From Hymenolepis diminuta (lineage: Eukaryota > Platyhelminthes > Cestoda > Cyclophyllidea > Hymenolepididae): a DNA stretch of 64,000 bases. The DNA is taken from the NCBI GenBank assembly GCA_900708905.1, contig CAADRB010000058.1, positions 1 to 64,000 of the forward strand, written 5' to 3'. A program made the translations under genes and the position numbers. A model generated the notes under the pieces. It ran no database searches and was not told where the DNA came from. It saw nothing but the letters and a program-made list of their open reading frames with translations. Below are positions 1 to 12,890 of this stretch, in pieces; the stretch's first letter is position 1; each line of letters opens with the position of its first letter.

Positions 1-3000
1 GAAGAAGACAACACCTGTGGTACGTCCTATGCTATTCATTAATTAGCTTTCCTCAGAAGCATTCTGAGAAGATTCCGAATTTTACGCGCGAGACGACCTA
101 AGTAAATAATTGATTCAGAGTATACATTCATATATGAAATGATTTAAGCAGTGAATGACTTTGTCATTTTTACTGGTATGTTTATTACTTTTTAAACGGT
201 TTTGTTTGAGTCTTTTTCTGAGAGGGGTGTTCCGCAATCCATCCACTCATTTAAATCTCTAGGCTAATAGGCTGTTTATTTATACTATGAATATTTTACT
301 GTGGATATGGCCTTATATATACATGTTGGTAATCCTTTTCTTTCTTTATCCCTTTTGATCGTCGGTTTTTTTGCATTTCAGGATCCGATCCATGCTTTGC
401 CATTGTACTCCCTCCTACCAGCAGAAGAGCAAAGTCGTGTATTCGAGTCTCCGCCAGAAGGTCATCGTTTAGTTGTCGTGGCAACCAATGTCGCCGAAAC
501 CTCCCTCACCATTCCCAACATTCGATACGTTGTGGATACTGGAAAGGTATGGATTGTTCCAATGTAAAAGTTAGTGAAATCTAAAATGGCTCTAATCGCG
601 TCAGTAGAACTGCTTTAGGAGCCAGAAGAAATCGGACTTAGAAGTCCTCTTCCTAAAGACTAAGTGAATGCAATAACTACTCTGGAGTAATGAGACCAGG
701 AATTAATTTGGATCATGTGCCTATTAGACGATTTGAAATGAATGTGTTACGATCTGCTCTTCTCTGTAGGATATCGTAATCCACTCTTAGATTCCATAAG
801 AAATTGCACTAGTTATAAGTAAAATTCGACAACACCACAGTACAAAACGGCCCATATCACCATGTCAAAATAGGACGCACGATTTCGTATCGATAGATCG
901 ATTTATGTTATGCGCCATTTACAGCCGTGATGTAAACAAATTCGTTCGAATGAAAGGGAATTAAAAGAAGCTGGACTTGCAAGGTGGAAAATAAAGAATC
1001 CTACATATAAGAATTATGTTTGGGGCAAATATTATTTTTTTTTATGCAAGAGAATGAAAGTGGAAATAGGAAGGAGTATGAAGAGTAATTGGTAGGGAAG
1101 AGTTAAAGCCTCAGTTCTGAGCGAGGGCAATTCCGATTTTGAAAGATAGGTGAAATAAGATACAATTAGAGGGGCTGTCTGGTTTTGTCCTGTGCGAGTC
1201 ATTGTATGATTTTTAAAATGAGCAGACTCATGAGTTAATGGGTGCACCACAAATCCATCTAGTGATTAGAATAGTTAACAGGAGAGTGACAGAATGCTAG
1301 TTTCTCAATTGGCGTTATTACTTAGTCCATTTAAAACAAACAGACCATATCTAAGATATAATTTAGAAATGGAGTACATAGCTTTCAACTAAATTTTTAT
1401 CGAGGGGATGAGAAAGACTAATTGGGGGGGAGGGGTTCAGTCTTAAGACTAAGAATTCTACATACCTTCAGTTGTGGTTAAGGTCTCCACTCTTTAAAAG
1501 TTCGTTGGGATTGTGTAGAGCGTTTAGTTGATATAAACTATCAAAAATTTTTATTCTAATGGTAAAGACAGCAGAGTGTTATTTCTCTTCCCGATGCTAG
1601 TGTATGGGTTTCGAAATTGCTAAATGAGCAAAACTCATTCTCTCATATATGACCTACCGTACTTCTTGGTACATAGGTTCATTTTCAGATTTTATAAACA
1701 AAGTATCCTTATATGCAGGCATAAACCGAGATGTGTCTTGGATAATTCTAACCACTGTCTTCGTTCTTTTGATCTCTATAGGTGAAATCGAAGATCTATG
1801 ATACTGGTACAGGCTCCTCCTGTTTCCGCATTGTGTGGATAAGTCAGGCGTCGGCAGAACAGCGAGCAGGTCGTGCTGGTCGTATTGGACCCGGTCATTG
1901 TTATCGTCTCTACTCTTCTCAAACCTATGCTGACGAAATGGAACCCTTCTCAGCACCGGACATTCTCACTCGGCCAATTGATGAAGTTGTCCTCCTACTC
2001 AAGGTTAGTTGTCTCTAAATAGCTCCCCTTTTAAGGTTTATTATTATAATTATAAAACAGAAGGATTTTGCATCAGCCCCATAAATGTTGCCCTATTAAT
2101 TGATTAATAAATAGTTCTTCACTAAGAAAACATAATGTAGGTTAGGCAAGTATAAAGTTTGTAGGATGTATGAAAGATGGAAATAGGGACCAAGAAGCCA
2201 ATAGTACAGAGGGTGAGCGTAAACAACCATCTCGCTTTGATAACCCCAATCCTTCCCTCGAGTGGGAGCCATTAAGATGATTATATGGCCTAATCTAGCC
2301 AGTGATCGGGTTTCTCCCTTGTTTGGCTGGTTGGTCCACACACTTGAGCTATTCAACCAGACATTTTGTTTTTGTTTTCGGATAAAAGACAATGTATAAA
2401 TCCATTATTTTTTTGTTTGCAGTCATATCTGGGAAGTACCCCGCTCTCCCGTTTCCCACTGCCTACTCCACCAACTCCAGATTCTGTAGAAGCTGCAGAA
2501 AGACGTCTCACAGCTTTGGGTGCTCTAGAAGCCAAGAGACAGGGTTCAGGTAAGTTGCATCTCGATCCCCTTTACCTGTACTCAAAGGGCCGGTTTGAAT
2601 ACCATCATAACCCTTTCATATAGAAATCATTCGCACAATCACACCAGCTGGTCGTTGGATGGCACGTCTCCCCTTGTCAGCTCGTTTCGCACGAATGTTG
2701 CTCTTTGCCAACCAGCACGGTCTCATGCCATATGCAGTGGTGTTGGTGGCTGTTCTCTCAGTGCAGGATTTCTTCCTTCCTGATGTCCAACCACAGGGAG
2801 AGGAGGCGGAGTCGCAGAAGGTCTCAGAGCCTGAGAATCTAACTATGGCTGGAAGGAAACGAAAGAGAGTTCAACTCTCAGAGGCTGATGGAATCGCTCA
2901 AGCTCGTATGAATTTCCTCCGTCAGTTTGTGAAAACTGTAAGTACTACTTGGGACTTTATAAGTCGTTAAGGTTAATTAAGGTGTATTTCTACGGATATC

Positions 3001-6000
3001 TCTCCGTCATATTTGTTTAAGTATATTATGCTTGCTTGATCTGAATTTGGGAAGTATACCGAGGATGGTATGTATATTAAATGGGTTATGCGTATATATG
3101 CTGATGGCGCAGAGGTTAATGTGTTTATTCTCAAAGTCAGAGGTCGCGGGTCCGATGTACACCCACTGAGCGGAATGAAAATGCATTGATTAAGTCTGGG
3201 TAATGAGGGAGGGTAGCACGATAGTCCTGGAGTTTCTCGCCAGGACTGCTCCATGCTACTATCCCTCTACTTTAGGTGTGTATTGGAAAATGCTCTCATA
3301 AATAGAATTGGGGGTTATTATTCAATATGATAAAAAGGTACATTTTCGTGCTGTCTCTTATTTTATCTGATGATGACTTGAAATGGGCTCTTTGTTGTAT
3401 TTAGTGTTTTAGGAACAGTTTGGTCCTATTTGCTTTACACGTTAGACCATTACTCGACAGATCATGTTTTAGAAGGAGTACTATCAGCTAGAAGTCTGGT
3501 TTTAATTCCTAGATATTCCGTAGGTTATATCTACTAATCATTACTCTAACAACAGAAAAGAAAAAGAAAATAGTTGCGACCAACTATGAAATGAGAGGAA
3601 ATCAGGAAAGATGCAGTTGTCTATATGGGCTCCAGTGGAAGGCAGATACGGTGATCGCAACCGATGTTACTTGAGTTTGCAGGGAAGATATATGCATACA
3701 TACTTTAGGATTGGGGGTAACCTAGTTAGATCATACGGCTGCAGATGGCCGACCAGTGAGATCACACTGACTAAGCGAGTTGACAGTGTCTTACAATCGG
3801 TGAAGTTCGGGTTACTTAAACACAGGCTTTGAGGATACAGGGATGCCTCAAATGTCGAACTGATTAGTAAAGTCGGGCTGACTCACATTAGGGAATATTT
3901 AGAAGTATTTAAAAGGCAAATATACGTGAAAAAGTTCGTGAAGAAATGGTTTGGGAAATATAAAAAAAAATTGTATTTCGAGGAAAAAGTTTATAAATTA
4001 GATCACTTCAGTATTATCTTATATTACTTAAGTGTATATGGACTAGCAATGAATCATTCCTTCAACAGGAAAGTGACTTAATGCTGGGTGACCTGGCAGT
4101 GCTATTGGGAGCCTTTTGCTGCTTTGAGCGTTACTGGGCGGAGTTGATTGGAACTATTCCACATAGTGATGAGAGTGGAATCTCCGAACAGATTGCTCGT
4201 GTTGCACGTCTCAATCCCGAGAGTACAATGCGTCAACTCGTTCAGAAGTGTGGTGCTCGATGGAAGGCTTACATTGAAGTGCGTCAACTTCGACAACAGC
4301 TCACACAAATCTGTAAGTTGTCAGAATACATATACATATATGTTCGTTCATTTTAAATATTAGTAATCTGCATTATGCTACTGGAACAAGTGGGTGCATA
4401 GTTAGAGCAGAAAGGAAATGGTTTGGGGAAAGGGTAGAGGAATTCGGGATAATTACTTCCTCTTTTTTCAGCCCTTATCTTTTATAGGCCTTAAAACAAC
4501 CGGAACTTGGGCATTGGAAGTCCTTGTTAATCAGTGCGCCTATAGAACAGAGATCCTGTCGATAGTACAAGAGCATTGCCTTTCTTTCCGAATACAATTA
4601 GCAGCTACTCACCTCACCGTTTTCGCTTGAATTCCCTTGAATTGGGGATTGACGCTATTAGTGACAGGAATTGACTTTGTTGACTGTTTTAACCGTGGCG
4701 GCTCGGTCAAACCAAAGACTTCCTTGCCATATATTTAAATAATTCTTGTATTTGTATACTGAGACATACATAGTGTGGTAGAAGTGCGAAAGTAAGTAGA
4801 AAGAGATATCACTGCTTGCAGTCTAGGCTTGTATCCTATTCTTCTGTACTCAAACCTATCTAAAAATTCGTAGGACTCAATCAAAGATGATGATGTTCAT
4901 GATGTCTCTTTTCCCTACAGTGAACGCCAATATTCCGGGCCTAAATTTGGAGATTGACCCTGCCCTACCGAAACCCACACCCGTTCAGGTTGAACAGTTG
5001 CGTCAACTATTTTTGGTGGGTTCCGTCTGTCACCTTGCTGCTAAGTACGATCTCCCAGCTGAAGGTCTTCCAGCTAAAGATCGACGACGACTCAGATATG
5101 CCTACAAGGTGAGTTTTTCCTGTCTGAACATTCTGATTTGTTTTTTTACTCCTATTGGTTATTGGTTGTCCTATTAATTTGACCATTCGGATACTTTGAA
5201 GCCTGTGTGCGTAATCAAAAGGATCTCATTCTAACTAATAGACTAAAATTCTAGGTGGCAAAATTGCATTGTTTTCTTTCTTAAGAATAATTTTTTCGGA
5301 CTTATTATAATCCATGGCAAAGTAAAATGTTTTTAAGAATTTCGATTTTGGGTAACATCAAATACAAATAATTGAATTTTAAAAAGTGGAATGGGACTAC
5401 AGTAGCGAGTTAGAAAATCAGGAAAACTGTGCTTTATCTGCTCCAAAATCACCAAGCAGCTTTCTCGGATTTCAATTCCGCCAGATCCGCCTCATCTTAT
5501 CAGTATCTTTGTTGCATGGAAAATCCGGATGATGTTGCTTCATCCTTTTCCACATATTTTTATAGCTGTCAAGGCGAAAATATTATTTGAATGTGAGAAA
5601 AATATTTCATTAGTTGCTTCTCCTTGAAAGAATGGCAATTATTATTTAGGTCTGCCATTTCTCCTCCTATTATTGGCCCGTTCGTATGTTTCAAGGTTAT
5701 AATTAGGGTTCGTTTTATGCTTAACTGATTTGTGTGTTCTCGCTCATCTTACCTGGAACTGGGATATTGGGCTAGTAGATTGTAGAAATACCACACATCT
5801 ATCGGACAGACTTTGTTCTGAATAACTCACTAAAACATTTGCATTCTACTTTCATTCAGAAGACGCCGAGATTCCACACAGATATCTTTGTAAGATACAT
5901 AATTCAAATTTCCCCTTCCTCGCCGAACGTCTGCTACACTTCTAATGAATTTATCCCAAGTAAAATAAATTCCCGCTGATAAATGCAAGTTTTAAAGACC

Positions 6001-6833
6001 CTTCTTTTTGAAATATCGAACATTTGAATTTATGCATTATTTCGTGTCTGATTCGTTATACGATGCGTGTTCTAAAAAAGTCAGGTACAATTGTCGCTTT
6101 ATAAATTGCCAGAGTGGGGTGTATTGACCGTCAGAGTTGCCAATGTTGAAGGAGGATAATTAATAGCTTAACATCATAGATACTACGAAGTCTTTCTAAC
6201 ATTATCACACAAGATGGAATGATTCAGGACATCGTCGATCTTGGGAATCTGAGACTAGCAACGATCAATCAAAGGTCCATTAAGTGATTTAATCATTAAT
6301 TAAGGCATCTGGGGCGCATTATGGCTCTGCTTGAGGTCATAGTAGGAAATCAAGCGCTCCAAGTACTGCCTCGATGTCGAGATACTTAAGTCTTAGAGGT
6401 GGCAAGTGATGATCGCTGGAGAAATGTTTAACTTGAGAAAAAAAGATAGACATGGTCGCCACACTTTTAATTAGTATTATTTAATTTTAATTATCCTTAT
6501 TTAAATTTACAGGTATCAGGTGTTCAAGAACCCGTCTTTATTGACACAACCTCACCTTTGGCCAGAGAGAACTGCAGTTTCGTGGCCTTTGCTGAACTTC
6601 ACACTAGCTCGAAGCCCTATCTTCGGAGTAAGTAATTCTTTTTAATGCTTGACACCACTATAAAGCTCACAATTTGTCCAAATAATCCCCCTATTCTCAT
6701 TTTTATAGACGTCTGCGCGATAAATCCAGCCTGGATTCCATTCCTTGCTCCCCATAGCTATCGTGCGGAAGGAGTATGCACATCGGAGAGCTCTGATATA
6801 CATGGCAGTAAATGCAATTTGCAACTCCAATAG
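1..6833 (+). CDS. DHX37: DHX37/Dhr1-like DEAH-box RNA helicase, 3' part of the gene
   Basis: Nuclear/nucleolar RNA helicase; the family (yeast Ecm16/Dhr1) releases U3 snoRNA during small-subunit ribosome assembly. Exons by GT-AG signals and matching phase: 1-19 (partial), 382-546, 1782-2003, 2423-2549, 2624-2937, 4069-4312, 4921-5108, 6513-6627, 6709-6833 (stop TAG), about 505 residues. Seen: helicase motif V ([10 protein letters not shown]), then motif VI in [13 protein letters not shown] with both arginine fingers, then CYRLYSS; a helicase-associated HA2 part ([19 protein letters not shown], then [11 protein letters not shown]); and OB-fold segments ([24 protein letters not shown]). The order matches DHX37 rather than other DEAH helicases. 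Motifs I-IV lie upstream of the window. The last exon stops about 30 residues after [10 protein letters not shown], whereas family members usually continue for over 100 residues, so the 3' end is either truly short or has unrecognised exons downstream. Introns range from 81 bp to 1.4 kb. Confidence 0.88.
640..1047 (+). repeat. Dispersed repeat family A, copy 1
   Basis: It lies in the DHX37 intron 547-1781. The core (about 744-1047) aligns by eye over about 300 bp with 42491-42793 on the same strand and, in reverse, with parts of 45590-45745 and 12770-12890. Shared blocks include ACTCTTAGATTCC, TTATGCGCCATTT and AATTCGTTCGAAT. The upstream part (about 650-745) instead aligns with 62560-62655 (block AGACCAGGA then ATGTG and TTAGAC). 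No coding potential was seen. Confidence 0.75.
1245..1330 (+). repeat. Fragment of the tRNA-derived SINE-like family (3' module)
   Basis: The block CAGAATGCTAGTTTCTC resembles the 3' module of the other copies, e.g. CAGAATTCGGGTTTCTC at about 63335 and the version at 54691-54733. The tRNA-like head is missing. It lies in a DHX37 intron. Confidence 0.4.
3101..3300 (+). repeat. tRNA-derived SINE-like element, copy 1
   Basis: The head has a Pol III A-box-like stretch (GATGGCGCAGAGGTTAATG) and a B-box-like GCGGGTCCGAT, followed by the family body (CACTGAGCGGAATG) and 3' module (GGAGTTTCTCGCC). It lies in the DHX37 intron 2938-4068. The internal promoter spacing is that of a tRNA head. Confidence 0.65.
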
Positions 6834-7261
6834 ATGTGTATTTATTTATAGGGCTCAGGAATTTAGAAGTGGTTGGGTGAGCTGGCGCTGGAGGATGAGG
6901 TGGGGAATGGCTTGAGACCTTTATAATTTTGATTGACAAGACTATGCAAGATCAGGCATTTAATGTACGCCTTGTTATAGCGATTCTGTTAATTGATAAA
7001 CTCAAGTACCTTAAATTTAAGTAAATGTTGTTTAGAGAATGAATACGCGTACACATGACCCCATTAGTTCAAATAACAACATAGTATCTCTATGGCATAA
7101 GAATTGGTGATTAAATACCTTCTATTTTTATGGGTTAAAGTTTTAAGTCAAATAGAGAGGATGAGTTTCAATTTCAAGTGACGATCGATTGCGTCAAGCC
7201 GGAAATATTAAGTTTATTTTAATTTTTCCTGCTGAGATGTAGTGATGTTAAATTTATCGAG

Positions 7262-7520
7262 GGCACATCGATCGAATAGACGGAATAAGTCAAATCTCCC
7301 ATGTCGCCAGATCAGTTCGGTGGTGTCAGGCAAGCCACCCCAGTTTATTAATAAGCAAATTAGGTTTATTTACAAAACATTTCTTCGTTAGACGTCATTC
7401 ATGTCTCGTCGTCAGTGTCTCGGCGTGATGAGTGACATATGTTTAGGTATCTACGTTCAAGCGCACAGCAAGACCGCCTGTGGACACTATAGTGGAGATT
7501 TTATTGCCAGACAGTCATTT
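7262..7520 (+). repeat. Dispersed repeat family B, copy 1
   Basis: Aligns by eye over about 260 bp with 44290-44552 on the same strand and over about 90 bp with the complement of 25455-25545. Shared blocks: TCGAATAGA, GGAATAAGTC, AAGCCACCCCA, CGCCTGTGGACA. Long open frames are absent, so a non-autonomous element (MITE- or SINE-like) is likely; its class is not determined. Confidence 0.7.
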
Positions 7521-9540
7521 CTAATCGCCAGGTGATGTCAGACATCTGCTGGCTGTTGCATAAGAAAATAATATTATTATTTTTCCCATAAGTCTTGTGT
7601 TTATATTATTTAAATGTTTACCTACTTCAATTATTTCAAGGTCATACTCGAATTTTTTTAGTGTCCAGCTTATTTGTGTTTTGCCCTCTTTTGGGCTCTT
7701 GGATATCAACGCTGGAGTAATGTCAACTAGGACGGTATCCATTCTTCAACATTTATCACCTCTTTCCCGTAAGGCGATTTCATGACTTTGTTCAATCATA
7801 TTGAGAAGTCTTGCACGGACATCCGAATAGCAGGAATCCCGCAGACCAAAGGGGAAGAAAAGGCACTTAAAGTGATCATTTGAGACAGATATGAAGTGGG
7901 ATTGCTCATAATTATCATTAATTTTATGAGTTATATAATTTGTTCAACCCTCCACGGTCTTCTTGGTTAATATTGGACATTTGAAGTACTTGCATCATTT
8001 AAATGATATCTCTCCAACCAGTTTGTAGAGATCGCCTAGTTCCCTCGGCTTGTGTTCTCTTTCTTCTGGGCTCCAGGATGTCAGCTTGCAGACCATAACA
8101 GACTGGACAGTAACTGAAATTTAAAAATTAAAACTAAGCTCTATATTCAATCGCTATTTCTCAAATTTGTTAATAAAAAGAATATCTCAATGCGCTGGCC
8201 TTAACCAATCTAATGATATTGAGGTCATTTTGAAGGCATGTACGACGTGGAAAGTACAAAGAGTAAACAAACAGTGGAAGTTAAAGATTTTTCAAGAAAC
8301 AAACAAAAAATTAACATTTTCTATTTCATATAGAATAATAACCAAAACCTACGTTTGATATTTTATAAATTTTGTTTATTGAAAACTCTGTAAATTAGAG
8401 GCATTAAAGAAAATAAAGTTACAATATATTTTCCAATTATATTTATTTAATAATATTTAATTTAATAATTAATAAATATTAACTATTACAAATTAATAAT
8501 CAAAAATAATAATAAGTTGTTTCAATTGCCTTGAAAGTTAACACTCCTTCCTTGGTTCAGAATTTTGGTGCCGTCCATACGCAAACTGGTCTATCATTAT
8601 GATGGACTCGGTGATAAATTCGTGGTTTTAGATTTCCTTATTTGCCTGACTTCATTTAGCGACCATTATGTTTTAATAAGGCGGACTTCTTTGATAAAGG
8701 CTTTTATTCGTGTCCGTACTGATACCAAATATTTCTAATATTCTTTATTTCTCATATGGAATAGATATGTAGAGAATGTTGGTCAAAAATTGTATGTGAA
8801 TTTAACGACTTCTGTCCGCAATACAGAGAGGTAATTGGTAATTGTCAGTGTTAGTAGTTCTCTGGATATACCAACTCGATGTTTCGATATCTGAGGAGCG
8901 TCTTGTAACCTTTTGAGATTTATTTATTCGTTTTATGTTTTAAATGGGGAGATCTTATTAAGTTAATTCCATTATCTTCTTTGTAGCCGATCCCACTGAT
9001 CCCGTCCATCCGTTATAATTTGCTGTGTATAGATTAGCATTCTGAATAAAGCTGTGGCATTTTTTAATTAACCGTCCTTTTAATAACATGCCAAGCAAAT
9101 ATCACTTTTTCATGTTGAAAAGAAGGTAGATGGATGTTTTACCATGAACGGTAAGTGTAATATCGATCTTAAGCCACTGTCGCTGACGTGATGAAGTCTC
9201 CATGTCATAATCATGGCGAGTTACGGCATAGTTGATCAGAGTCAATCGCCATTCATGGAATGATTCTTTGTATGACCAATCGCATTCTGTTACATGGGGC
9301 ATGAAGGCTCTTTGCTATCAGTGGTTGATCTATCCGTCATTGACCACCAACAATATAATTCAGGGGGATATGCGGTTTCAAAATTATGTTAATAAGTGTC
9401 TTGGAGTGAAGTATAAAAAATTTTTAATTTTCAGGCCTATTTAGGAAAGCGTCTTTCAACGCTTATCTTCAGCTAGGGAATAGCATTATTTGGTCTTAGT
9501 GAGGAATCTAATTTCTGTCATCCCCTTTATTAGCCAAAAT

Positions 9541-9650
9541 CAAATCAGCGCGGTCGGCCACTCCTCTCAATAGATGTTCACTAATAGGAATCGAACTCGT
9601 GACACCTGATTTTACAGTCGAACACACTAACCTCTGCGCAACGATTTGAG
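9541..9650 (-). repeat. tRNA-derived SINE-like element, reverse copy
   Basis: On the minus strand it reads an A-box-like GTTGCGCAGAGGTTAGTGTG followed by the B-box-like GAGTTCGATTCCT and the family body (GAGTGGCCGACC). This is the clearest tRNA-like head in the window. It is not a functional tRNA: the arms do not close into a cloverleaf with a plausible acceptor stem. Confidence 0.7.
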
Positions 9651-10144
9651 TGATGCCACTTTTGTCTTCTTCCCACTCTAGGTTGAGTTGTTGCAGGATT
9701 ATAAAACATGTGCATTTTTATGATCAATTTAGGATGTATTAAAGCAGATGGATAATGTGAAATTAAGAGTGTTTTATTGATGATTCAATAAAATTTATTG
9801 GAGAATGACGGTCACATGTTGTAATTTTTCTGTAGATTTACATCTCTTTATGAAGGGATAAATGTCAGTTACTAAAATAAAGTCATGCTAATGGCATCTA
9901 CTCTAGATAATATGGCCACCAAACATTAGACAAACTGTGATAATATCTAAAAACAAACTTTTGCCTCAAAGTGTTCGGTTCACTATTTGAAAAAGGAGAC
10001 TGTTTCCATAATTCGATAATAACCCAAATATTTCCTTTATGTCCGTATGACTCAAACCCCTATCTGTCATGTCTAGACGAATTTATTTGTTCTCATTTTT
10101 TTCTATAACTGTCCCGTTTCATTTGAAAGTATGCTTACACTCAT

Positions 10145-10360
10145 CCTCGCACGCTTCCCTACCTGAGTGACTCGTATACATTCTTTACCTATCCACTCAC
10201 ATACATACGCTGATATACGTTTTTCACAAATCTGCTCATACGCTTCCCTTTCATCGCTTCTAGCTCTCCCTCTCTCTCTCTCACTCTCGACCCACACAAC
10301 TCTTTGCGTTCTACTTTTAGGAACTGTTTTTGTTGATGTTACCTGCTAGCTAAAGTTCTG
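10145..10360 (+). repeat. Pyrimidine-rich repeat, copy 1 of a nearby pair
   Basis: A CT-rich tract (about 10266-10290) is followed by CACAACTCTTTGCGTTCTAC and TGCTAGCTAAAG. The same order, diverged, appears at 10970-11195, about 840 bp downstream. The 60-odd-residue open frames across it on both strands look like low-complexity by-products. Confidence 0.5.
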
Positions 10361-10969
10361 ATTCATTAGTTCCTACAATTTGCCGGCGTGCATTCACCCT
10401 TCTCCAGAACAGTAGGTATTAGTCTTAACTCCTAATTTGGTGACCTCGGTTCTTGTTAGCCCTACAAACTTGTGACTCAACAAAAGTAATTGTTCGTTGG
10501 CAGAATTGAAATTTCTGGAATTGTGAATAGGAAGATTATATTGAGATTAGATTTCAATATAGTATTAACGAGACGACTGATCTCAAAAATTAACTACACA
10601 GCGTTTGATTCAATGAAAATAAAAAGAAAAGATCCTCTTAATGAGCGTGGATAGGAAAAATAGAAATCAGTCCAAAAGCTGATAGAACATATCATATTCT
10701 CTGGACAATTGAGTAATAAGTAGATTTAGTTTCAGCAGGAAGTTAGGTGGAAGACGCTGAAGGATGAATTCCAATGAGTCTCCGAAATTTTTATCTAGGT
10801 CATCACCAATCTTTGAGACCTAATTATCTCAATCTCAAAATGGCTCTTGATGTGTTTGACCCTCCTGCAAGCTCAAGTTCCTTGTGGAGAACCATCGTGT
10901 GTAATCAAGTGGTTTATTTTAGTTAGCAGAATAAACTAATTAAATGGTCCTCGAATGAGCTCTGCTAGG

Positions 10970-11195
10970 TTTCAGTTTCCCTGCAGCGATGTCCGGGTCC
11001 ATTCCATCTGTTTATGCTACCCCCACTTATACGCACGCCAAAGGGAGGGCGGCAGACACACTTTGCCATTTACCGGCTCCTACGCTTCCCCTCCTCTCTC
11101 CTTCACCCTTTTAAATCCTCATGTTCATCAAACTTGGCCAAGCACAACTTGTGTTCTACCTTCTAAATTGCCATTTGCTGTTGCTAGCTAAAAGA
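10970..11195 (+). repeat. Pyrimidine-rich repeat, copy 2
   Basis: Shares ACGCTTCCC, CACAACTTGTGTTCTACCTT and TTGCTAGCTAAAAG with copy 1 at 10145-10360. No protein homology was seen in its open frame. Confidence 0.5.
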
Positions 11196-12049
11196 TATTA
11201 GTTGTTAACTCTACAATGTCTGCACAGTCGAGGACTAGTTTTAATTATGAAGTGAAAATAACATAAAGCGTATAAGCATGAAGGAATAGCTAATCAGGAG
11301 TTAGTCTAGATAAAAACAACAAACGAGAAAACTGCTTTATCCATGTTCTCCTTGAGAACTCTGCTAACCTAAGATGTTTAGCTATCTCATCTCTGCTATG
11401 TTAAAATTGTAAGTTGATGAATATCCTGTAAGTACTCTTTGCCTTCTCAACCATCAGATGAAAAATCGAAATGAAGCGGCAAGACCGACACTTCTTAATT
11501 ACATAATACGAGTCAATAAGCACTGAACATCGTTGACTAGCATTTGCTGCAATCCAGGAACAAATCATAAAAATTGAATTTTAGAAGGCTGGCTACCCAA
11601 TTAGTAGGTATAGTACAACCCGAACCCAAAAGTTAAATGAAGTAAGATTCTAGTACGTTGACGTTACTCTCCATGCCTTTTTATTTCTCTCCCGGTTATC
11701 GATTATAGAACTCTTTGTTAACCAATTTCAGCTGCTTACCACAGTTAAAATTGTAAAATGCTTTTATTATTACCGTAGATATTAGTAATAAAATAAGGAG
11801 ATTAAGATCGGTGATGTTTCCAAGTGCAGTCACGTGATTAGGACTGTTCGCGACACTGTATTCTACTCCACTTTCAGCAAATTTCAGCGAAATCTCTCGA
11901 TATTTTTCGCGGTTTTCATTAATTTTCTTCACTTCCATTTTGAAGATTTTTTCGATTTTTTAACGCGTTCTTCCACATCTAGTTTTAGTATCTGGACGCT
12001 ACCTTTACCATTTTATTCTACTAACCATTCGTAGAAGCTCATCATATTG

Positions 12050-12620
12050 TTCTTAACCTCTTCACCTTTCGTCCTTTTACGGAAACGCATCTCGTGACTG
12101 TCTCCTAGTAGTGATATTTTGATGATTGTGACTCGCAGTTGCAGCACGCTCGCCTTGCTGTTGTATTAGGTCTTGATTTTCACAATTTCACTCGTCTTTT
12201 GGCGTCCCAGTGTCTAGCCCCATAGTTGGCTGATAGATGAAGTGATAGGAGTCTGACAAAACAAAAGTCACAGCTGAAGTGTTTATGTTGTCTCGGGATT
12301 AGCAATTGTCGCGGCTTATCTTTAGGTTGCCCATCACTTTTATCAAGACGCGGGCGCGCATCGCTCCTGACAGCTTGATAGTTATTTGGAACCAAAACTG
12401 CTATCAGTCTGGCGGTGTTTTGATATCCCAACATCAACAACATAAGGGCAATTTGCATTCCTATATAAAGCCTTTGTTTGATTAAATCTTCGCACTCTAA
12501 TCTGAGTCAACTGCAGTTTAGTAACGTCTGGTGGGAGGATACATCATAGCAGCAGAACTAGATCTCCTAGCAGTACTCCGGCGTAGAAGAGTCAAACCTT
12601 ACGAAAGTGTGCAACTGAGC
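12050..12620 (+). other. GC-richer island, possible LTR-retroelement remnant
   Basis: Base composition is noticeably less AT-rich than the surroundings. Near its end are a TATATAAAG box (12461-12469), then ACTGCAGTTTAG and a CTGGTGGGAGGAT segment, an order reminiscent of a retroelement promoter running into its leader. No matching second LTR, primer-binding site or gag/pol frame was found, so this stays a weak call. A 92-residue minus-strand frame (12180-12458) has no family I recognise. Confidence 0.25.
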
Positions 12621-12769
12621 AGTTACAAAAAGAGGGAAACAATATTTTCACTCAAAATAATCCTTCTCTCTATGAATCTTTCTTTCACACCTTCATATTA
12701 ATGCTTCTTTTAATTCTCATTTATTCTAACAAAGTTTTTAAATTTCGGTTGCAAATGACGGACAAGTAA

Positions 12770-12890
12770 AAACCTACCATTTCGAACGTGATGTCTTACT
12801 TTGATATCTTTTGGTTTGGTCGGTTTTGTGTCTGTAACTAATGCAATTACTTAGGCAATCTGAGTGTCGGTTATTTACTAGAGTGATAGA
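12770..12890 (-). repeat. Dispersed repeat family A, reverse copy (partial)
   Basis: The complement carries CCGACACTCAGATTGCC, AATTGCATTAGTTAC and ACCGACCAAACCA in the same order as the 42491-42793 copy (CCGACTCTTAGATTCC, CATTGCATTAGTTAC, CTATCCAAACCA). It is more diverged and shorter than the two full copies. Confidence 0.55.

Noticed and set aside
1032..1250. 72-residue minus-strand frame in a DHX37 intron
   Set aside because: Intronic, overlaps the AT tail of repeat A, no homology.
6841..6940. Possible further DHX37 exon after the TTTATTTATAG acceptor
   Set aside because: All three frames hit a stop soon or give sequence unlike the family in the phase required by the 6807 donor.
10103..10349. 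Open frames over the CT-rich tract on both strands
   Set aside because: Low-complexity translation (Ser/Leu one way, Arg/Glu the other) of a simple repeat.
12180..12458. 92-residue minus-strand open frame
   Set aside because: No family resemblance, no splice partners, and it lies in a GC-richer patch where long frames arise by chance.
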